From contig CACXMK010000011.1 of NCBI GenBank assembly GCA_902768735.1, positions 1-56,655 on the forward strand: DNA of 56,655 bases, written 5' to 3'. The translations under genes and the position numbers were made by a program. Positions 50,738 to 56,655 of this stretch are shown one piece after another (position 1 is the first letter of the stretch; every line of letters begins with the position of its first letter). The DNA is from an uncultured Lachnospiraceae bacterium (GTDB lineage Bacteria; Bacillota; Clostridia; Lachnospirales; Lachnospiraceae). Under the pieces are notes generated by a model that saw only the letters and a list, made by a program, of their open reading frames with translations, did not search any database and was not told where the DNA came from.

Positions 50738-52702
50738 ATGTACAAAAAACTCTTTGAAAAAGGCCATATCGGCTCCCTGACTTTAAAAAACAGAGTTGTC
50801 ATGACCGCAATGACGACCGGCTATGCCGGCCTGGATGGAGCGCCGACGGAGCAGCTCTGCCAGTATTACGAGGACCGCGCGAAGGGCGGCGTCGGACTGA
50901 TCGTCACGGAAATCTTCCGTGTGAATCAGGAGCATGGCGTTGCTTTTCCGAGGCAGATGTACGCGCTGAACCCGATGAACGTGCAGCCTCTCGCACAGAT
51001 GGCGGAACGGGTGCATCAGTACGGGACGAAGATCTTCGCCCAGATCCACCACGGCGGAAGCACGAACTCGCCGGAGATGAACGGCGGCAACCTGGTCGCT
51101 CCGAGCGCTGTCCCCAACGTATCGGGCATCATGCCGACCCCGCTTACGATCGAGCAGATCGAAGAATTGAAAGCCCAGTTCATCGGCACTGCGGCTGCGG
51201 TAAAGGCGGCCGGTTTTGACGGCGTGGAGATCCACGGCGCCCACGGTTACCTCCTCTGCGAATTCCTGTCCGCGGCGTTCAACAAGCGGACCGACCAGTA
51301 CGGCGGCAGTATCGAGAACCGGTGCCGCCTGATCACGGAGATCATTCAGGGCATCAAGGCCGTCTGCGGCAGGGATTTCCCTGTAGCTGTCCGCTTTTCC
51401 TGCGACGAACATGATCCTTTCCATCCGGACAGCATAACCCTTGCGGAAGGCGTGGAATTCGCAAAGCTCTTCGAGGCAGCCGGCGCAGACATGATCGACG
51501 TCTCCAACGGCAACTACTTCTGCCCTTACGGCGAGAATGAAGAGCCTTATTCCTACGCCGAAGGCTGGCGTGCACCGGAGACCCGCGCCATTAAGGAAGC
51601 GGTCAGCATTCCCGTCGCCGGCGTCTCCAACATCAAGACGCCCGCAGTCGCCGAGCGGTTGTTGGCGGAGGGCGTTTGTGATTTTGTCGGTGTTGGACGC
51701 GCGCATATCGCCGATCCCGAGTGGTGCCGGAAGGCCGCCATGGACCGCAACGATAAGATCCATCACTGCATCGGATGTCTCTACTGCTTCGAATCCCTGA
51801 TGTCGGTCGGATACGTTCGCTGTTCGGTGAATCCGAAAGCGGGCCGAGAAGCTGCCCTTCACGCAGAACCGGCCCGTGACGGCATGGGAAGGAAGATCGC
51901 TGTCGTGGGCGGAGGCGTCGCAGGTATGCAGGCAGCAGCTGAACTGGGCCGTCGCGGTTTTGACGTCACACTCTATGAAAAGGCCAAAACACTGGGCGGC
52001 GAACTCAATCTCGCTGCCGCCACAGCTCCTTACAAAGAGAAAGTCGGCTGGCTCACCACCACCCTGCAGGCAGAAATGGAAGAAGCCGGCGTCTGTGTGA
52101 AGACCGGCACTGCCGCCACACCGGAACTGATCGCCGAACTTGCGCCGGAGGCAGTTTTCCTTGCAAGCGGCGGCAAGCCCATCATTCCCCCTCTCCCCGG
52201 CATAGACCGCGAAAATGTCGTGCTCGCTGCGGATGTGATCGCAGACCGGAAGAGCGTCAGCGGGAATGTCCTGATCGTCGGCGCAGGCCTCACAGGCCTC
52301 GAGACGGCAGAGAAGCTTTTCCGCACGGGCTCCGCGGACCGGGTCACTGTCATCGACATGCTCCCGAAGATCGGCGCCAACATGTATCCTTCCATCTTCA
52401 TCGATGTCACGCACCAGATGGAAGGCAAGCCGCTGACCCTTCTTGCCGGCAGGCAGCTCAAGGAGATCACCGGTGCCGGTGCGACTGTCCTTAATATTGA
52501 GGAGCAGAAAGAGGAGACGCTTGCAGCGGACTATATCATCCTCGCCATGGGAACCAAGGCCGACACAGAGACCATTTCTGCTTATGAAAAAGCTTTCGGC
52601 CGCGTGATCACGCTCGGCCAGACGCACAAGAACCCCGGACGCATCGCGACATCCCTCGCGGAGGCGTATATTGCAGCCAGGGGCTTCGACCCGTTGGTGT
52701 AA
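50738..52702 (+). CDS. OYE-like NADH:flavin oxidoreductase (dienoyl-CoA reductase type)
   Basis: 654 residues in three parts: FMN-binding TIM barrel (1-350; AQIHHGGS, GVEIHGAHGYLL, VAVRFSCDEHDP), an iron-sulfur knot with cysteines in CIGCLYCFESLMSVGYVRC, and C-terminal FAD/NAD domains (IAVVGGGVAGMQAA and VLIVGAGLTGLETAEKL). It uses NADH to reduce activated double bonds or related substrates. It diverges from the TetR-encoding end of the previous frame with 127 bp between, a typical arrangement for a TetR regulating an ene-reductase. ATG follows GGAGGG. Confidence 0.93.
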   Translation: MYKKLFEKGHIGSLTLKNRVVMTAMTTGYAGLDGAPTEQLCQYYEDRAKGGVGLIVTEIFRVNQEHGVAFPRQMYALNPMNVQPLAQMAERVHQYGTKIFAQIHHGGSTNSPEMNGGNLVAPSAVPNVSGIMPTPLTIEQIEELKAQFIGTAAAVKAAGFDGVEIHGAHGYLLCEFLSAAFNKRTDQYGGSIENRCRLITEIIQGIKAVCGRDFPVAVRFSCDEHDPFHPDSITLAEGVEFAKLFEAAGADMIDVSNGNYFCPYGENEEPYSYAEGWRAPETRAIKEAVSIPVAGVSNIKTPAVAERLLAEGVCDFVGVGRAHIADPEWCRKAAMDRNDKIHHCIGCLYCFESLMSVGYVRCSVNPKAGREAALHAEPARDGMGRKIAVVGGGVAGMQAAAELGRRGFDVTLYEKAKTLGGELNLAAATAPYKEKVGWLTTTLQAEMEEAGVCVKTGTAATPELIAELAPEAVFLASGGKPIIPPLPGIDRENVVLAADVIADRKSVSGNVLIVGAGLTGLETAEKLFRTGSADRVTVIDMLPKIGANMYPSIFIDVTHQMEGKPLTLLAGRQLKEITGAGATVLNIEEQKEETLAADYIILAMGTKADTETISAYEKAFGRVITLGQTHKNPGRIATSLAEAYIAARGFDPLV

Positions 52703-52770
52703 ACGCGCTGCATCAAGGAGACTGTTGCATCAAGGAGACTGTTGCACCAGAGGGTGACCCTCTGCTACAT

Positions 52771-52809
52771 AAAAAGTGGATCAGAGCCCCTGGCCCTGAT
52801 CCACTTTTT
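52771..52809. terminator. Bidirectional terminator
   Basis: AAAAAGTGGATCAG, loop, CTGATCCACTTTTT, between the convergent flavoenzyme and PARG-like genes. Upstream, TGCATCAAGGAGACTGT is repeated twice (52711-52744). Confidence 0.9.
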
Positions 52810-52838
52810 CTTCATCTGCTACCGAACCGAAACATCCT

Positions 52839-53687
52839 TTATTCCCCAAATTGCAATATCCGTGAGAATGTCTCGTAATTTCTCGTGTCCATCGGGGAGC
52901 AGTACACCGCGAACACAATCTTCTGAAAGACCTTTGGAAAAACACCGATCGCAGTTTTATAGGCACTTGCCACGACCTCCGGATCGTTGCAGAAAGCGCC
53001 GCAGCCAAATGCTCCCAGCACAAGAATGTCTGCCCCCTGCGCTGCCGCGCAGGTAAGGACATGAATCGCTCTTTTGACGTGATAACCGAACAATTCCGCG
53101 TTGTTCATATAGGTACCTCCGCCGACGAGCGGGACATGGACGTTAGATGTGCTGCGAAGGTCCGGCGCCGCGACCGTGATCACGTCGACCTTTGTCCACT
53201 GCTCGCGCGGCATCCTCTTTGGCAGATCCTCGTCCGTTTTGCAGATCACGACATCCCTGATGTAAATAAGGGCGTCTGAGGCTTTTGGCGTGTTCAGCGT
53301 TTTGTGATGCTTGTAAAATGTGCCCTGCAGATACCTTCTGAACAGCAGCGGATACAGCGTCGACGTCCTGCACAGGCACTCTTCCTGTGCGCTCGCGCCG
53401 CTCGTCACGCCTCCACCGGGCTGGAACGCGTTCGCGAAGTTCATGACCGCGATCCTGCAGCCTTCGTTCTCCGCTGCCAGACGCATCGCCGCGTCATAAG
53501 AGCGCTCGCGTGTCACTGTGACCTTCGTGTTGTATGTTTTGGCGGTGCCAAATGCGGGATAGTCGTCCCCCCAATAGATCTTCGTGTGCTTCTTGGAATA
53601 GGCTACTGCCGCGGACAGCTCCGCATCGTTCCGGATCCAGTCTTGTGTGTCGTAAAAAACGGCTTTTCTCTGTTCTCTTGTGGACAT
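52839..53687 (-). CDS. TIGR02452-family PARG-like macro-domain protein
   Basis: 282 residues. The PARG signature is present as PGGGVTSGASAQEE (GGG 91-93, QEE 101-103), with NFANAFQPGGG before it and VLGAFGCGAFCNDPEVVA late in the macro fold. Enzymes with GGG-x7-QEE cleave poly(ADP-ribose) or related ADP-ribose esters/glycosides; the bacterial substrate is unknown. ATG has GGAGGTG upstream. It is cytosolic and single-gene. Confidence 0.88.
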   Translation of the reverse strand: MSTREQRKAVFYDTQDWIRNDAELSAAVAYSKKHTKIYWGDDYPAFGTAKTYNTKVTVTRERSYDAAMRLAAENEGCRIAVMNFANAFQPGGGVTSGASAQEECLCRTSTLYPLLFRRYLQGTFYKHHKTLNTPKASDALIYIRDVVICKTDEDLPKRMPREQWTKVDVITVAAPDLRSTSNVHVPLVGGGTYMNNAELFGYHVKRAIHVLTCAAAQGADILVLGAFGCGAFCNDPEVVASAYKTAIGVFPKVFQKIVFAVYCSPMDTRNYETFSRILQFGE

Positions 53688-53729
53688 GATCTTCACCTCC
53701 CTTATTAACCCCACCTACTTATTCTTCTT

Positions 53730-54464
53730 TTATTCTGCGGCGAATGAATAACCCACATTGTGAGCATATGTCTCCCAAACAGACCCGGAAGGTGCGTATA
53801 TTGTTGTTTCAGGTAAAAGAATGATTGCATGGCCAAGATCATCTGCTGACATTTCTAAAGATCCCGGTACATGTAACTCTTCCAGCCCTTTATTCATGCA
53901 GATCCCTGCATCATCAATTTTTTTAAGCCCATCTGTAAACGTAAGGCTTCTGATTCCTGAACACTCATAAAATGCCCTGGCATTAATAACCTCGATTGCG
54001 CTGTTAATCTCCACTTCTTCAATAGAAACAGAACCTCTAAATGCCTCAACACCGATATGGGTCAGGGTTTCAGGCAGTATGACTTTTTTTACATTCTCTT
54101 CATTAAGAAACAGTTTCGATATTTCTGTTACCGTTTTTCCGTCTACTGTGGAAGGAACTTCCATTATTTCCGGGATTTCTTCCGTTTCATAAGCATATAA
54201 GGAAATCGTCCCATCATCAAGTTCCGTATACTCCCACTTAATGTCATTTTTCTCCGGAGCGCTGTCCGGAACCTCTGGAGTTACGTTTTCTGTAACTTCA
54301 TCCACTTTCTCCGCCTCTGTTGTCGAGGGCTCTTCAGTTTTTATTTCCTTACTTACTACTGATGTTTCTTCCGTTGTTTTAGGGGTATCATTCTCTTTTT
54401 TTCCGCACGAAACAATCATAACCATGAGTGTAACCGCAAGGATCAATACTACTATTCTCTTCAT
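53730..54464 (-). CDS. BspA-like leucine-rich-repeat lipoprotein
   Basis: 244 residues. Lipobox VSCGKK near residue 20, a Thr/Glu-rich spacer, then TpLRR/BspA-type repeats (EISKLFLNEENVKKVILPETLTHIG, VEAFRGSVSIEEVEIN). The DNA is visibly more AT-rich than its neighbours, consistent with transfer. Surface-exposed, possibly adhesive. Confidence 0.82.
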   Translation of the reverse strand: MKRIVVLILAVTLMVMIVSCGKKENDTPKTTEETSVVSKEIKTEEPSTTEAEKVDEVTENVTPEVPDSAPEKNDIKWEYTELDDGTISLYAYETEEIPEIMEVPSTVDGKTVTEISKLFLNEENVKKVILPETLTHIGVEAFRGSVSIEEVEINSAIEVINARAFYECSGIRSLTFTDGLKKIDDAGICMNKGLEELHVPGSLEMSADDLGHAIILLPETTIYAPSGSVWETYAHNVGYSFAAE

Positions 54465-54504
54465 TCATTTCTCCTTTCACAGTCTTTCAGTGAGCTTCTT
54501 TGGT

Positions 54505-54560
54505 ATCCATATCATATCGGTTGAGAGCAGCTATTCGCTCTTAAGCGATAACATAATAGT
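54505..54560. repeat. Single hairpin related to the 64-bp array
   Basis: CCATATCATATCGGTTGAGAG and CTCTTAAGCGATAA resemble the unit at 38 kb. The rest of 54465-54870 holds a GTGAACC hairpin (54632-54662), a twice-repeated GATATAGCCTGCC word (about 54670-54700) and the promoter below. Confidence 0.6.
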
Positions 54561-54734
54561 CTTTTCGACTACAATTATGCTACCACGTTTCCTCTGCTGC
54601 GTCAACCTTTTTATAGTCTATTTGACTATTTAGTGAACCTGGAGGCAGGCCCCTGGTTCACTTATCCGCTGATATAGCCTGCCACTGATATAGCCTGCCG
54701 CTGACAACCGTTCCAATAGCCGTTCATAACAGCC

Positions 54735-54745
54735 CGTGCTATAAT
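54735..54745 (+). promoter_or_regulatory. Extended -10 promoter of the nitroreductase gene
   Basis: CGTGCTATAAT, TATAAT at 54740-54745, about 125 bp before the ATG. Confidence 0.5.
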
Positions 54746-54870
54746 TATTACATACATCATCGAAAGTAAAGCACATTTTCATCTGTGGACCCTGTGTGAG
54801 TGTGCGGCCGCTCTGTGTTTTGCCGCCCGCCCCAAAATGGTCCAAACGAACATGTAAGGAGGAATACACT

Positions 54871-55389
54871 ATGGCAGAAACATTGACCACCCTGAAAACC
54901 CGCCGCAGTTGCAGGGCTTACAAGTCCGAGCTGATCGAGGAAGAAAAACTGAACGCGATCATCGAGGCCGGGACATACGCAGCAACCGGAATGGGACGGC
55001 AGTCGCCGATCATCATCGCTGTGACAGACAAAGCAATGAGAGACAAACTCTCCAAGATGAACGCGGCCATTCTCGGCGCCGATATGGATCCGTTTTACGG
55101 CGCACCCGAGCTGCTGATCGTGCTCGCCGACAAGAAAATGCCCACCTATATTTATGACGGGAGCCTCGTCATGGGCAACATGATGAATGCCGCCGCGGAC
55201 CTCGGCGTGGCAAGCTGCTGGATCCACCGCGCAAAGGAGGAATTCGAGAGCGAGGAAGGCAAAGCCATCCTGAAAAACCTTGGAATCACCGGCGATTATG
55301 AGGGAATCGGCCATCTGATCCTCGGCTATGCCGCCAAGCCTGCCGCAGAGCCCGCTCCCAGAAAGGCGGATTACGTCTACAGGATCTGA
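54871..55389 (+). CDS. Nitroreductase-family protein
   Basis: 172 residues: TRRSCRAYKSELIEEEKL (FMN-binding RRSxR), GAPELLIVLAD, DGSLVMGNMMNAAADLGVASCWI, and HLILGYAAKP near the end. FMN-dependent NAD(P)H oxidoreductase of the NfsB/Frp group. AAGGAGG precedes the ATG. Confidence 0.9.
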   Translation: MAETLTTLKTRRSCRAYKSELIEEEKLNAIIEAGTYAATGMGRQSPIIIAVTDKAMRDKLSKMNAAILGADMDPFYGAPELLIVLADKKMPTYIYDGSLVMGNMMNAAADLGVASCWIHRAKEEFESEEGKAILKNLGITGDYEGIGHLILGYAAKPAAEPAPRKADYVYRI

Positions 55390-55470
55390 TGCGGGCAGCA
55401 GTCTTTTTCTGAGACATTCTGACATATCAGATATTTAGCATACGCAAAAGCTTCCGAACCGTTTCCCACC

Positions 55471-55498
55471 AAAAACAGGGGCCTCCCGGCCCCTGTTC
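55471..55498 (-). terminator. Terminator of the aldo/keto reductase gene
   Basis: Minus-strand AACAGGGGCC, loop, GGCCCCTGTTTTT. Confidence 0.85.
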
Positions 55499-55522
55499 CC
55501 GTTAATAGCATAATAATCTATC

Positions 55523-56515
55523 TCACATCACCGACAGCGTATCGATCTGTGCCAGTTCTTCCTCTGTAAAGGTTGTGTTTTCCAGCGCCTTGATGTTGTC
55601 GAGGATCTGCGCGGGCTTGGAGGCGCCGATCAGCACAGATGTCACCGCGCCATCCTTGAGGATCCAGGCGAGTGCCATCTCGGCGAGGGTCTGGCCTCTT
55701 CTCTTCGCGATCTCATTGAGCCCTCTGACGCGCTCGATCTTCTCCGCAGTCAGGCTGCTCTCCTTGAGGAACCTGCTGTCTGTGCGCACGCGGCTGTCCT
55801 CCGGAATACCGTTCAGATAGCGGTCCGTCAGAACGCCCTGCGCAAGAGGCGTAAAGCAGATGATACCCTTGCCGAGCCTGAAGGCCGTTTCCTTCAGTCC
55901 GTTCTTCTCCACAGTGCGATCCAGGATATTATAGCGGTTCTGGTTGATCACAAACGGCACGCGCATATCTGTCAGGATAGCTGTCGCCTTCTCCAGTGTC
56001 GGTCCGTCATAGTTGGAGAGACCTGCGTACAGTGCTTTGCCGCTTCGAACGGCCTGCTCCAGGGCGCCCATAGTCTCTTCGATGGGCGTATTCGGATCCA
56101 TCCTATGGTGGTAGAAGATATCGACATATTCCAGCCCCATTCTCTTAAGAGACTGATCCAGGCTTGCCAGCAGGTACTTGCGGCTTCCCCAGTCGCCGTA
56201 AGGGCCCTCCCACATGGTGTAGCCGGCTTTGGTGGAGATGATCATCTCATCTCTGTAAGGCAGGAAATTCTCTTTCAGGATCCTGCCGAAATTTTTCTCG
56301 GCACTGCCCGGCTCCGGCCCGTAATTATTAGCCAGATCAAAGTGAGTAATACCGTTATCGAACGCCGTAAAGCACAGCTTCTCCATGTTAGTATAGGAGC
56401 TCGTGTCGCCAAAATTGTGCCAAAGTCCCAGTGATACAGCAGGCAGCATCAGGCCGCTCTTGCCGCACCGGTTATACTTCATGGTTTCATATCTTTTGTC
56501 GCTTGCGATGTACAT
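55523..56515 (-). CDS. Aldo/keto reductase, YghZ/MgrA type
   Basis: 330 residues. It matches the L-glyceraldehyde-3-phosphate/methylglyoxal reductase subfamily in its opening (MKYNRCGKSGLMLPAVSLGLWHNFG), catalytic tetrad Asp-Tyr-Lys-His (FDLANNYG, STKAGY, FYHHRMD), and the NADPH end GASKPAQI. AAGGAG lies upstream of the ATG. Confidence 0.9.
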   Translation of the reverse strand: MYIASDKRYETMKYNRCGKSGLMLPAVSLGLWHNFGDTSSYTNMEKLCFTAFDNGITHFDLANNYGPEPGSAEKNFGRILKENFLPYRDEMIISTKAGYTMWEGPYGDWGSRKYLLASLDQSLKRMGLEYVDIFYHHRMDPNTPIEETMGALEQAVRSGKALYAGLSNYDGPTLEKATAILTDMRVPFVINQNRYNILDRTVEKNGLKETAFRLGKGIICFTPLAQGVLTDRYLNGIPEDSRVRTDSRFLKESSLTAEKIERVRGLNEIAKRRGQTLAEMALAWILKDGAVTSVLIGASKPAQILDNIKALENTTFTEEELAQIDTLSVM

Positions 56516-56655
56516 ACGTATATCTCCTTAAGTGATGCCTCCCCGAGCGAGCAGAACTCGATACGGGGCTTCCTGGTCTTTAGGACCGGGATTTCCATTG
56601 CCTGCTGATACGGCTCCGGCTTAGTGCCTTTATCCCACAGGATAAAAGACCACAC
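56479..56655 (-). CDS. Possible partial gene running off the right edge
   Basis: An open minus-strand frame enters from the right (WSFILWDKGTKPEPYQQAMEI, then KPRIEFCSLGEASLKEIYV) and stops at 56479 after overlapping the aldo/keto reductase start by 37 bp. It may be the end of an upstream gene; no family recognised. Confidence 0.3.
   Translation of the reverse strand: MWSFILWDKGTKPEPYQQAMEIPVLKTRKPRIEFCSLGEASLKEIYVCTSQATKDMKP

Noticed and set aside
28270-53687. Thoeris or CBASS defence operon
   Set aside because: The TIR, cyclase-like and macro-domain genes are far apart, in separate transcription units, and no ThsA-like or CBASS effector partner was found.

Overview
The window reads as chromosomal DNA of a fairly GC-rich Clostridia member, most likely Lachnospiraceae-like. 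Pointers are a glgC/glgD pair, a perfect CIRCE (HrcA) operator in front of lon, the TIGR03960/TIGR03936 radical-SAM pair, AGGAGG ribosome sites with some TTG/GTG starts, DUF6198 and AlkZ-related proteins, and a type-2 ArgC. No rRNA, tRNA, prophage or CRISPR array was seen. The first bases lie inside a 172-bp repeat whose inverted copy is at 4011-4182, so the window may start at an assembly break.

Layout. 1-4.3 kb: an inverted-repeat-bounded block with a truncated MocR-type regulator lacking its PLP lysine, an XRE membrane regulator and a PD-(D/E)XK-like protein. 4.4-12.3 kb: CPBP protease, argC, HrcA-controlled lon, glgC and glgD (both with N-terminal deletions), fba. 12.4-23.2 kb: esterase, rhodanese, GNAT, MATE pump, the radical-SAM pair, a membrane GDPD protein and hflKC. 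23.4-31 kb: a membrane FKBP/trigger-factor-like foldase, an FAD-linked oxidase, an HD protein, a GlsB-type membrane protein, a DisA-like nucleotide cyclase candidate and a gluconate-type permease. 31.3-41.9 kb: a TIR-TM-C-type-lectin protein, a DJ-1/PfpI protein, an MBL hydrolase, citC, several secreted or membrane proteins and a 64-bp tandem hairpin array. 42-51 kb: a REP-associated tyrosine transposase (RAYT) in a dense field of its presumed REP palindromes, a 2H phosphoesterase, an AlkZ/EVE-like fusion, and a long frame joining a TetR DNA-binding domain to a TIR-TM-WD40-like protein across a REP pair. 50.7-56.7 kb: an OYE/dienoyl-CoA-reductase-like flavoenzyme, a PARG-like macro protein, an LRR lipoprotein, a nitroreductase and an aldo/keto reductase.

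The most unusual feature is the load of short repeats. At least three palindrome families occur: A (stem arm AAAACGACC, loop CCAGA), B (core GGGGACGGTTCTC with TGACAC-type ends, around the RAYT) and C (stem arm GAGCCAAAGGG, loop ACAGA). Family B has entered reading frames: it encodes a linker repeat in the MocR protein, the tail of an MFS protein, the stop codons of two genes, and the joint between TetR and TIR domains. A separate non-palindromic word, GNCAAAACAYNG, occurs about 39 times by eye on both strands, in genes and between them, several-fold above a composition-based expectation.

Two TIR proteins, a PARG-like hydrolase and a DisA-like cyclase give the window a nucleotide-signal flavour, but they do not form one operon and any joint role is inference. 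All calls come from reading the sequence; no database search was run.
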